NCBI GenBank assembly: GCA_029432815.1
Contig: JAROBA010000025.1
Span: forward strand, 23,706-87,705
DNA from: Pontiellaceae bacterium B1224
GTDB lineage: Bacteria > Verrucomicrobiota > Kiritimatiellia > Kiritimatiellales > Pontiellaceae
Reading direction: 5' to 3'
Length of the DNA stretch: 64,000 nucleotides
Part shown: in pieces, positions 8,297 through 16,301 of the stretch
Layout of the letters: every line of letters begins with the position of its first letter
Numbering within the stretch: the first letter of the stretch is position 1
Made by a program: the position numbers and the translations under genes
The notes under the pieces: generated by a model
The model's database searches: none
What the model was told of the DNA's origin: nothing
What the model saw: the letters and a program-made list of their open reading frames with translations, nothing else

Positions 8297-10183
8297 CTAG
8301 AAGGAGTCTTTAACATTAAGGGCGGGTATCGGGGGGGTGGGAAGGCAGCGGTTGCAATCCTTATCGAAATACCACCCCACTCGTATTTTGCGCAGGTTGT
8401 CCAGATTTCGGAAGAGCCGTTCACTGGGTGTTCGGTAAGCGATGATCTCGCCGCGGCTATCTGTGATCACAACCAGAAAAGTGGCGTACTTCTGCCCCCT
8501 TCGTTCTTCATTGACCACATAGTCAATGAGTTCTACTTCGTTGCCGGAGAACTCGAAGCTTAAGTCATTCTTTTTGGATAACGTGAAGTCCGCGGTTTGG
8601 TAATCGAGCAGAATCTGCTTATCACCGCCGATTTCACCTCCAATCACGTACATATCCGCCGTTAACCCGAAACCGTATGGTTTGATTGAGGTCTGCCTGA
8701 TCTTGGTCGTATAGGTATAGACGCTCCCCCTCGTAGTCCGCATTTCTGCTTCGTAGGTATTGCCCCACTGACACTGCCGGGATGCCTTCGACAATTCGAT
8801 TTCCAATTTAGGCGGCATGGATAGTCTCGAAAAATCTATGTCTGCATCTGATACTTGTTTAAAGGGGACTTTCAACTGCCGGCCTGTAACCGTCTCAAGG
8901 ATGAGGTTGTTCATAACAACCGTCTTAAATTCAGCTTCAAATGTACGTCCATCGCGCATGGTCCACACCCGGATGGGCGATTTCTCCGGCTCCGGGCTAA
9001 CCGGTTCCACCTTTGATTCCCGGTCATCTGTTGGAACAGGTTGAGCCGCAACCGCTGGTTCTTGCGGTGGAGTATAGAAGTCGTTAAAAACCGGCCCATT
9101 GGTAAGCGAGCATTCCCCGGAAGGCAGATAACGGGAGATCTGCGTCAGTTGATCCCATGTAAACTCTTCTGTTTTAAACGCAGGCAGCAAAGGACCTCCA
9201 TAGCGTGACTTGGGATAATCCACGCCATCGACTTCAACCAGAATCTGCCCCGAAAAATCACCGCGCAGATATTCCCCGTAGAGCACCTTCATCTTCACCG
9301 GCTCACCGGCCTTCAGCTCGATCCAGTCTCCCACCGACATATATTTTGTACCCAAAGGATAGGTTCCGCTTCCCGCTGCCGAGCTCCTCCACCAATCGAA
9401 AATATCATCATGGCCGCTCCAACCATTCGCCAAGACCTCTTTTCCGTCAACGTTGATGAAGAGATATGAATCGCCCATTCCCCAAAACCGGAACTTGATA
9501 TCGGTCGCGTGAACCAGTTGCCCCTCGTATTTAACGAACAAATAGTAATCCTCAAGGTCCGGCACCCCGAACGCGCGCGGTGCCATTGCCGTGGGTATGG
9601 ACGGCACCATAAAATGTGTTGAATACAGTTTTTTCGGCGAATGGAAATATCTCGCCAGCACCGAATCTTTCCAACCGCTGAGTATATATTTCCGGAGTAC
9701 GATTCTAAAGGTTTCCCTGTCGATTGAGCTGCCCGATCCGTTGCGGTCACGTGCCAGGGAATACACCGTCCCCTCAAAGTCGTTCCCGATGGATTTTCCG
9801 CCACCAAAGATGCTGACTTCACCCAAATCCGGCATTAAATCAAATCCGGCATACCCACCGCCGGTGCCGATGCCATCACCAATACCGCTCATTTCCGGCA
9901 GATAAATCTCCGGCATATTCGCCTTCTGCACTTTGGTGACAATTCGTTCTGAAGATTTGGGCTTGGCGTTTTTCTTCACCTTCACCTTCGGCTTTTTGAG
10001 CTTCATTTTCGGACGCTCAACCGGCTTGGGCGGAACAAACTTTTTTTCCTCCTTGTTCACCACATTGAAAACCACCAGCAATCCCGCCAGCATAAATGCA
10101 GCCGCATGCACCAGCAGGCTGATGACCAATCCGCTGGGCGCTCCTTTATTAACCCGTTGACTCTTTTTAATCTTCGGCTTCAT
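8297..10183 (-). CDS. TonB-like membrane-anchored protein with PA14-like and SHD1 domains
   Basis: Predicted 628-residue envelope protein. The start is set at 10183 because AGGAGG lies 6 bp upstream of that ATG; longer frames would add a non-credible 46-residue extension. Residues 1-17 are basic, about 18-42 form one membrane segment (LVISLLVHAAAFMLAGLLVVF), and then comes a Lys/Pro-rich stretch (PPKPVERPKMKLKKPKVKVK) like the periplasm-spanning part of TonB proteins, followed by a Gly-rich linker. A beta-rich region with DYYLFVKYEGQLVHATD and DSYLFINVDGKEVLANGW resembles PA14 or carbohydrate-binding folds. About 410-455 (VWTMRDGRTFEAEFKTV...LKVPFKQVSDADI) matches the SHD1 (SLA1 homology 1) domain common in PVC bacteria. 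The ExbB/ExbD partners are not here. Function unknown; a role in envelope transport or surface display is a guess. Confidence 0.75.
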   Translation of the reverse strand: MKPKIKKSQRVNKGAPSGLVISLLVHAAAFMLAGLLVVFNVVNKEEKKFVPPKPVERPKMKLKKPKVKVKKNAKPKSSERIVTKVQKANMPEIYLPEMSGIGDGIGTGGGYAGFDLMPDLGEVSIFGGGKSIGNDFEGTVYSLARDRNGSGSSIDRETFRIVLRKYILSGWKDSVLARYFHSPKKLYSTHFMVPSIPTAMAPRAFGVPDLEDYYLFVKYEGQLVHATDIKFRFWGMGDSYLFINVDGKEVLANGWSGHDDIFDWWRSSAAGSGTYPLGTKYMSVGDWIELKAGEPVKMKVLYGEYLRGDFSGQILVEVDGVDYPKSRYGGPLLPAFKTEEFTWDQLTQISRYLPSGECSLTNGPVFNDFYTPPQEPAVAAQPVPTDDRESKVEPVSPEPEKSPIRVWTMRDGRTFEAEFKTVVMNNLILETVTGRQLKVPFKQVSDADIDFSRLSMPPKLEIELSKASRQCQWGNTYEAEMRTTRGSVYTYTTKIRQTSIKPYGFGLTADMYVIGGEIGGDKQILLDYQTADFTLSKKNDLSFEFSGNEVELIDYVVNEERRGQKYATFLVVITDSRGEIIAYRTPSERLFRNLDNLRKIRVGWYFDKDCNRCLPTPPIPALNVKDSF

Positions 10184-10427
10184 ACCCATCCTCCTAAAAA
10201 AAAAACAGAACAGCCATACAATAGAGGACAAAATACTTAATAACCAGCGTGAATCAGATTTTGCCTTCACCGGGATAACGGACACGATTCTAACAAAAAA
10301 TCTCTCCTCCACATCCCTCATTTACCCGATGCAGCTTCAGGTCTAAGATCGGGTGTTCGGCGGTGACATCGGAGGTAATGATCAAATTTATCATCTCATC
10401 ATTTCTCCAACGTAACTTCTATTTTTG
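10184..10427. other. Intergenic leader upstream of the TonB-like gene
   Basis: A 244-bp gap with no gene. It holds a half-site TTCACCGGGATA at 10266-10277 resembling one arm of the 20-bp palindrome, but no matching left arm. A purine run at 10196-10205 precedes the ribosome binding site. Confidence 0.3.
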
Positions 10428-11195
10428 TTAGGGAATATGGAGGCAGCGTGAACAAAGGCGCTGAGAAAGCGAAGGCTCGGCTATGAGCCGCAACCACAGT
10501 CCATCGTCTTCAATGATGGCGGACGGTTCGCGAACATCGAAGCCCACAAATGAAATCTGATTGGTCAAACTACCGGCAAGGTTACTTGCGGATATGACCG
10601 GGAAGTATCCATCCAGACCTTCGTAGGCCGTGCCATCGATGATGATCTGTCCCGCTGGAGTGATCTGCAATTCAGTTGTCAGAGCTGTTCCCCCCACAAC
10701 GGAAAGGCCGATATTGAGCGTGGAATCGCCGACTTCAAGATCGGTTGCCGAAACCGTACCGCCGGACAAATTATAGGTCCCGCTTGCCAACCCCGTGGGC
10801 CGCAATGAGAGTGTGTTGACATCCAGCGAACCGGCTGTGTGGTTTACGGTTCCGCTGCCGTCCTGCATATTGTGAGCAACATGAAGACGATCCACCGTCA
10901 GCGTTTTTCCAGACACTGGAAGTTCCAAGGTGGCATCCGTCGTTGCATTCGGAATCCTTAGCCAGTCTGCCCATGCGTTGGTATCCACACTGAGCACCTT
11001 TCCACCGTTGATCAGAATCGTATCCGATGCGTCTGGAAACTCAATCGCATCGACATAGCCAGAGCCGTCGTGATAATTCCACTGTCCGAGGTTTTACCAA
11101 TTAGAATCGCCGGAATCGCGGGTATAGCTTGCGGCATACGCTGAACCGCCCATCGTCAAACAAAGAACGGTTAAACTATTCAGTAATCGTTTCAT
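10428..11195 (-). pseudogene. Secreted beta-repeat protein interrupted by an in-frame TAA
   Basis: A clear start lies at 11195 (GAGGTGAGGC before ATG) with a signal peptide MKRLLNSLTVLCLTMGGSAYA. Reading stops at codon 34, TAA at 11096-11094, just after RDSGDSNW. The same frame then stays open to 10428 with sensible sequence (NLGQWNYHDGSGYVDAIEFP..., GSGTVNHTAGSLDVNTLSL, GTYNLSGGTVSATDLEVGD). This is the beta-strand repeat style of the neighbouring exoproteins (compare FVNQSTGSVSAS in 11285-13621). In these families NW is often followed by Ser (NWSN), so TCA to TAA is a plausible single change. The C-terminus (SQRLCSRCLHIP) also looks abnormal. Either a recent pseudogene or a downstream fragment from 10997 is still made. 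Confidence 0.65.
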
Positions 11196-11232
11196 GCCTC
11201 ACCTCTTTTACTGCTTATTCTATCTTCACAAA

Positions 11233-11263
11233 AACATGCCCGTACAGATGGTACGGGCATGTT
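11233..11263 (-). terminator. Rho-independent terminator after the 778-residue exoprotein gene
   Basis: Perfect 13-bp stem AACATGCCCGTAC/GTACGGGCATGTT with a 5-base loop, followed on the minus strand by TTTTTG. It begins 22 bp past the stop at 11285 and separates that gene from the broken gene at 11195. Confidence 0.85.
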
Positions 11264-11284
11264 CTGCGTTCAATTTAATTTATC

Positions 11285-13621
11285 TCACGGGGCGATTACG
11301 GCATCGACCTCCACGTGTATGAATCCAGCCGGCTTGCCGGTCATGTCGACCCGGTTTGTTACGGATTCACACTCGGCATCGATGGTGCCTGTATCAACCT
11401 CAACCACTTCCGCTCCGTCCCAATCAGGGATTGCCAGTGATGTAGTGAATTCCGGACGGTACGACAGTTCCGTTTCCTCTTCCGTACCAATGCGACGCGC
11501 ATAGACATACTCAAAGTAGGTTGTTCCGCCATCCTCAATGATTGCTCCGGTCGAAACATATCCCTTAGATGCATTCGTTGTTGGATTACCGCCGAATGCA
11601 TACTCGTAGAAGTTAATTTCGCCATCCAAATCATAGTCTACATCCCAGTCCGCATTGGTACCGGTTAAGCCATAGCTTCCGATCCAGCCATCGTATCCGG
11701 GAACCGTGACCGTGAGCGTCACAATGTTAGCATCCTGATCCTGAGTAACAACCGCAGTAGCCCCGTCCGGGAAACCGGTAACGGTAACCGCAGTCGATGT
11801 AGACGCAAGGTTAGCACAATCGAGCAAGGTAAATGTGGCAGTCCCTCCGATATATTGCGATCCATCGATCGTAAGCGTATAACTGCCGAGGCTCGCCCAG
11901 CCTCCCCCATTGCCATCGATACCGGAGATGCCGTTTTCACCCATTTCAAAAACTATATCACCGATATTCCCACCCGGAGGTGTATTGATTCGATCAATAC
12001 TAATGGTTGCACTATCACCGATCACTTTCAGCAGATTGATGAATTTGTTTTGCCCATTAAGGTCAACCGTACCCCCACTGATTATTACATCAGGGTATAT
12101 CGTCAACACATCACTTGCGGCAGGCGCCAGACTTGAGAAGGATCCGGATTGAACCGTAATCGTGCCGCGTCCGTTTAAATTGATATTAGCCGGCCCGACA
12201 TCGACGGAAAACGCACCGCCGCTCACATCAAAGACGCTGCCTGTGTTCACGGCGAAGCTGCTGCCTAACAGCCCCAGCGTTCCGCCTTTTAAGGTATAAA
12301 CTGAGTTGCTTGTTGCCGCGCTTATGGACTCACCAATAAGCAACTCGGTTGAGGCACTTACACTACCTGTAGACTGGTTAACAAATCCATACTGCGTGGT
12401 ATCATAGCCAACCCGGATGTAAGTCATGTTTAATAAGTCCGCATCAATATTCAAAGTAGCACCACCCCGCACCGTCGTTCCCCAGGGAAACACTCCGGTA
12501 AAGTTTGTTGCAACCGTTGCTGTCAGCCCATCCTGTATGTATGCAGGATCCGATGCCAGCATACCAGGCACGCGATTCAGGTCCCAGTTTAAAGGGTTGC
12601 CCCAGCTTTCGCCGACTGTTCCCAGAAAGGTATTGTCCGCTGCCGCAACCCCATTGGCCACGCTCACCGGCACACTGATTTCGTTTATGGTCGTACTGCC
12701 GATTTCGTTCCAGGCAATCACAACATTACCCGTTGCGACCTCCCCATTTTCGAGGCCAGCGACAGCATTATCGAACTGGATTTCCACAGGGGTGTTGGTT
12801 GTTATCACCTGCGGGGTGGTCGTCAGAACGGAGAATGCTCCCGGATGCGTCTGATCCGTAATCGAAATCGCTATATTTACATTGGTATCCGATGAAAATG
12901 AGAAATCCATCGATTCTGATACGGCGGTTTCCGGGGGAACCAAAAGCATGTTTATCTCTTCCGGATCGACTGAAGCAGAAGCAATGGTCCCGACAACAGA
13001 AGAGTGCAAACTGAACACCAGGTCATTTACAACCGGCGAATCCGGATCATCAAATGGAAGGGTTCCGCCGATTGTAGTGTCATACACCCAACTTCCATTC
13101 GTATAGGTGCTGCTGCCGTCAATGCGTTTGGCATACATGAAATTTGCGGGGTCCTGCTCGGTCCAGTTCAACTCAAAACCATAGTTCCCCGCCGTAAGGC
13201 TCACATCGGAATCCAGATTGAACGTGATATAGCTTAACCCGGCAATCGACGTATTCTGCAGATCCACCGTTGTCATAATTTTGGTTGCACCTGCCACGAA
13301 GTTCGATGCCGATCCATCATTCCCGCCAATCCATAATTCGAGAGCATGTGCACCAGCACCCCAGGTTTTTGCACTATGATTCTGGATAGTAATCGCCCGC
13401 AACGTAGTTGGATTTTCGATTTCAAACGACTGTCCAATGGAAAGGTCTGTCGAAGTTTCGCCAATGAGACGGTCCTGAAGCCCCAACTGACTGTTCCAAT
13501 TGGTCTGACTGACAATTACATTAACGTCTGGGAAAACCGTATTTTCCTGAAGCGTCGCCGCCTGAATGGCTGCGCTGGCTAAAAACGCCAGTGTGATTGA
13601 AACTGAAACTGACTTCCTCAT
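11285..13621 (-). CDS. Large secreted beta-repeat exoprotein with calcium-loop C-terminus
   Basis: A 778-residue secreted protein of unknown function. The signal peptide is residues 1-21 (SITLAFLASAAIQA). The N-terminal third has a jelly-roll-like region (SFEIENPTTLRAITIQNHS, GNYGFELNW). The middle carries autotransporter-style beta-strand repeats (GSVSASTELLIGES, YTLKGGTLGLLGSS, GGAFSVD). The C-terminus has DVDYDLDGEINFYEYAFGGNP, a DxDxDG calcium loop of thrombospondin-3/dockerin type, then a conserved tail with RRIGTEEETELSYRPEF and VTNRVDMTGKPAGF. That tail is almost the same in the exoprotein at 16302-19229. The ribosome binding site and leader (GGAGGAAATTCAAATG) are identical in both paralogues, and an operator-like palindrome lies 96 bp before each ATG. 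A terminator follows. Likely exported to the surface or medium. Confidence 0.85.
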   Translation of the reverse strand: MRKSVSVSITLAFLASAAIQAATLQENTVFPDVNVIVSQTNWNSQLGLQDRLIGETSTDLSIGQSFEIENPTTLRAITIQNHSAKTWGAGAHALELWIGGNDGSASNFVAGATKIMTTVDLQNTSIAGLSYITFNLDSDVSLTAGNYGFELNWTEQDPANFMYAKRIDGSSTYTNGSWVYDTTIGGTLPFDDPDSPVVNDLVFSLHSSVVGTIASASVDPEEINMLLVPPETAVSESMDFSFSSDTNVNIAISITDQTHPGAFSVLTTTPQVITTNTPVEIQFDNAVAGLENGEVATGNVVIAWNEIGSTTINEISVPVSVANGVAAADNTFLGTVGESWGNPLNWDLNRVPGMLASDPAYIQDGLTATVATNFTGVFPWGTTVRGGATLNIDADLLNMTYIRVGYDTTQYGFVNQSTGSVSASTELLIGESISAATSNSVYTLKGGTLGLLGSSFAVNTGSVFDVSGGAFSVDVGPANINLNGRGTITVQSGSFSSLAPAASDVLTIYPDVIISGGTVDLNGQNKFINLLKVIGDSATISIDRINTPPGGNIGDIVFEMGENGISGIDGNGGGWASLGSYTLTIDGSQYIGGTATFTLLDCANLASTSTAVTVTGFPDGATAVVTQDQDANIVTLTVTVPGYDGWIGSYGLTGTNADWDVDYDLDGEINFYEYAFGGNPTTNASKGYVSTGAIIEDGGTTYFEYVYARRIGTEEETELSYRPEFTTSLAIPDWDGAEVVEVDTGTIDAECESVTNRVDMTGKPAGFIHVEVDAVIAP

Positions 13622-13716
13622 TTGAATTTCCTCCTACTTCGATTTCTTTCCCCAAAGAAGAACGTCCAAGAATTCTTCAATTCGCAATTAACGTTATCAA
13701 ACCCTGTAAACTTGTA

Positions 13717-13736
13717 TATCCCGTGTTCACGGGATA
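13717..13736. promoter_or_regulatory. Candidate operator, copy 2, perfect palindrome
   Basis: TATCCCGTGTTCACGGGATA: two 9-bp arms around TT with no mismatch. The near edge is 96 bp upstream of the ATG at 13621, exactly the spacing seen for the paralogue at 19229. Confidence 0.7.
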
Positions 13737-13813
13737 ATCCGAAATCGGGAACGATTAAACGGAGAATTCACGTAGAGAAAATCTAATGAAAAAGTCGGGC
13801 GTCCGGCTTCGCA

Positions 13814-15883
13814 TTATGGAGCAAATTCAACTTCGAGCCTGTAATACCCGGAAACTTCGTGTTGATATTGGGTGGGTATATATGGCGAGGCCGTCCAGGG
13901 AATACGAGCTTCCAACAGTTGGAACTCATTTGTTAAGCTTGCGGTCCAGAACACATTGTAAACACGCCCGCTGACACCGCACCAGTGAATCCCGTCACTC
14001 AAGTTACTGATCACGAAGCAGGAAGCCGGGTCTTCCGGATCGAGCCCGGCCACATAGGCATCTTTCACCGAATTGATCCCATTCGCGCAAAGGGCGAACG
14101 GATGAGCATTCGTCGGTCCACCATAATGCAGCCGTTCCCATTGGTCCGGCATTCCATCCGCGTCGACATCCATCACGACATGCGAGTGAATCAGTTCGAT
14201 GCCCGCACCGGAATTAAAGTTACCACTGTATAGCTTCTCGGTCGCGTTGTTCCAGTGTTCGTGCACGCCGAGACTTCCCATTCGCACACCATCCCCCTCG
14301 GGATCATAAAACGTGCCCGAAGGCGGGTTGTCCGCAAGCGCGGCTTCATGGAGAAAGTTGTCGATGGCGTCACCGGCGTCCATGACCCCCGCGTCTTCCT
14401 GCATAGTTGGCTCCGAACGTAGAAAATCCAGTGCAACGGAGTCGATGGCCACCGGATCCTGCGACGCGAACAGACTCGACGGCCAGCCACCGTCATTGCA
14501 AAAGGGCTCGCTTTGCCACATACAGGAAGCGTCCAGGAAACCATTTTGAGTTTTCGATGCATACAAGCCGTCGATCAAAAAGAGCAGCGTCTTTCTTCCA
14601 AGGTGCTCGTGCCCCATCAGGTCCACCAAAGCGTTATAGGTCCCCATCGGTCGCATGGCGAAAGACCAGATGTTATCCACTGTATCACCGCTATCGTGCG
14701 CGGTGATGTAGGGATGCACTCCAGCACTTTTAGGGATGTTCTTTATATTGATGCCACCATCGGCGACAGGGTGCGAAATAAAGCTCCCGAAATGGTTTTT
14801 CGCGCAGGCGGTTACGCCAGCTTTGTTATGCCCCTTGAGATGCGCCACGTTTATGAAATAATCGGCTTCGGTAATGCAGGTGGGAATATAGGCGGGAGCG
14901 CCACTGTTCACCTCGGTGGGTTCCTGCAGATCATCCGACCAGACCACCTTTCCGTTAACAAGATCCTGCACGGCCTGTTCCCGGCCATCTCCACCTTCCA
15001 AATCCGCGAAGCGAATCCCCGGATACGCATTTGTACAATACGTATAAACATAATCGGGAATGTACCGAGAGGGATCGGTAACAGTAATGTGCGCTGCGGG
15101 GACTCCCGCATCATTAATCAACTGATCCAACAATGAGAAGACCGTCTGGGGGGAGAGCAGGTTTCTATTTTTATTAAGATTCGTATCTTCGTGAGCATAA
15201 GACATATTAAAGTTCGGCTTAATCACAACATTCTCACCTGGCTGATAGCCCACATCCCCTTTCCCGGAGTCGGCATTAAAGCTTTTGAACAGCTTATCCC
15301 ATGCACCCGCGAGATTCTCGGCATCCACCAGATCCATCAGCACATCGGAAAGCATTTTATCGATTTCATTCTGATCGATATAATCTACCCATCGTCCGGT
15401 TTCCCCATCCCAGCTGGTCGCATCTGGATTGTAGGACCAAACCACGCGCCCCGGATAGTATCCCCGCGGCGAACCGACCGGGGTGAACGCGGGATCGGAA
15501 GGAACGTACCAGCTACTATCCGCCGCAGCAGCGATCATGGACGCGACAGGAATGGATACCGCGCCGGTCGCGACGGTGACCGAAAGTGCAACAGCGACAA
15601 ACCGGCGATCTTTCAACACAACCCGTACCCGTTTCACTCGCGCCGCGAGAGCGATGAATCCCAGCACCCAAATGACAAAACTGGTCGCCATGGGAAAGGC
15701 CGCTCTTTGGCATGGATAATAGGCGCGACTGGGCTTGGGAACCACGCGCACGAGAAACCAGAGCAACGCTAGAAATCCGGTCAACGGCGCCAGCCACCAT
15801 AGCCAAACGGTACGCAGTTGCTCGCGGAGTGGTTTTTGCTCCGGATCTTTCAGATGCACACGCTTATTTGGGTTCCAAAACAT
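13814..15883 (-). CDS. DUF362-domain membrane protein
   Basis: About 689 residues. The ATG at 15883 is preferred over the GTG at 15889 because GGAG lies 5 bp before it. Two or three N-terminal membrane segments (TVWLWWLAPLTGFLALLWFLV; FVIWVLGFIALAA; FVAVALSVTVATGAVSI) precede a DUF362 domain (about 200-520) with GENVVIKPNFNMSYAHED, ITEADYFINVAHLKGHNKAGVTACAKNHFGS and LFASQDPVAIDSVALDFLRS. DUF362 proteins are often linked to metal or iron-sulfur chemistry, but their reaction is not established. The C-terminus (about 580-689) has a calcium-loop stretch DVDADGMPDQWERLHYGG and then a GRVYNVFWTASLTNEFQLL domain similar to that of the CotH protein at 23322. An operator-like palindrome lies 144 bp upstream. 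Confidence 0.85.
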   Translation of the reverse strand: MFWNPNKRVHLKDPEQKPLREQLRTVWLWWLAPLTGFLALLWFLVRVVPKPSRAYYPCQRAAFPMATSFVIWVLGFIALAARVKRVRVVLKDRRFVAVALSVTVATGAVSIPVASMIAAAADSSWYVPSDPAFTPVGSPRGYYPGRVVWSYNPDATSWDGETGRWVDYIDQNEIDKMLSDVLMDLVDAENLAGAWDKLFKSFNADSGKGDVGYQPGENVVIKPNFNMSYAHEDTNLNKNRNLLSPQTVFSLLDQLINDAGVPAAHITVTDPSRYIPDYVYTYCTNAYPGIRFADLEGGDGREQAVQDLVNGKVVWSDDLQEPTEVNSGAPAYIPTCITEADYFINVAHLKGHNKAGVTACAKNHFGSFISHPVADGGINIKNIPKSAGVHPYITAHDSGDTVDNIWSFAMRPMGTYNALVDLMGHEHLGRKTLLFLIDGLYASKTQNGFLDASCMWQSEPFCNDGGWPSSLFASQDPVAIDSVALDFLRSEPTMQEDAGVMDAGDAIDNFLHEAALADNPPSGTFYDPEGDGVRMGSLGVHEHWNNATEKLYSGNFNSGAGIELIHSHVVMDVDADGMPDQWERLHYGGPTNAHPFALCANGINSVKDAYVAGLDPEDPASCFVISNLSDGIHWCGVSGRVYNVFWTASLTNEFQLLEARIPWTASPYIPTQYQHEVSGYYRLEVEFAP

Positions 15884-16249
15884 AACCACTCCAGTTCTTT
15901 GTCATCCAACCGAATCTCATCGAAAGTGACGGTCCATCAACCGTCGCCGCTCATTCCATACCCCGTCGCTCTCACGGCTTGGCCCAATCTATTTCCTACA
16001 TATTTACAGAATCGTAATCCCCTTTCTATCGGGCATTTACAGGATACCTAACCCCATCACAACACACATATTATGGCCGGCATAATCATATTTCCAGCAC
16101 GCGACTTATACGGTCTGGATATGTATCCAGCATGCTCCTTTTTAATGCCACAAGCGAACCTGGAGCCGGTGGGTTGCCTACGAAAACCGGTGGTAAAAAT
16201 CCTAAATATCGAGAGGCTGCAACCGTGCATCCAACGAATCTCCAGCCAC
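15884..16249. other. Intergenic region between DUF362 and exoprotein genes
   Basis: No gene seen. It carries the palindrome copy at 16027-16046; the rest shows no structure I can support. Confidence 0.5.
16027..16046. promoter_or_regulatory. Candidate operator, copy 3 (diverged)
   Basis: TATCGGGCATTTACAGGATA, 16/20 match to the consensus, with an intact right arm and a degenerate left arm. It is upstream of the DUF362 gene. Confidence 0.5.
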
Positions 16250-16291
16250 AAAAAAAGCGCGCCCTCGCAAATCGCGGAGCGCGCTTTTTTC
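16250..16291 (-). terminator. Strong Rho-independent terminator
   Basis: A long stem built from AAAAAAGCGCGC and GCGCGCTTTTTT around a short GC-rich loop, with A-runs and T-runs on both sides. It starts about 11 bp beyond the stop of the exoprotein gene at 16302 and would work in both directions. Confidence 0.9.
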
Positions 16292-16301
16292 TTGTTACAA
16301 A

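Noticed and set aside
10258..10277. Half-site TTCACCGGGATA upstream of the TonB-like gene as a fifth operator
   Set aside because: The right arm has one extra base and the left half shows no match, so it does not make a palindrome.
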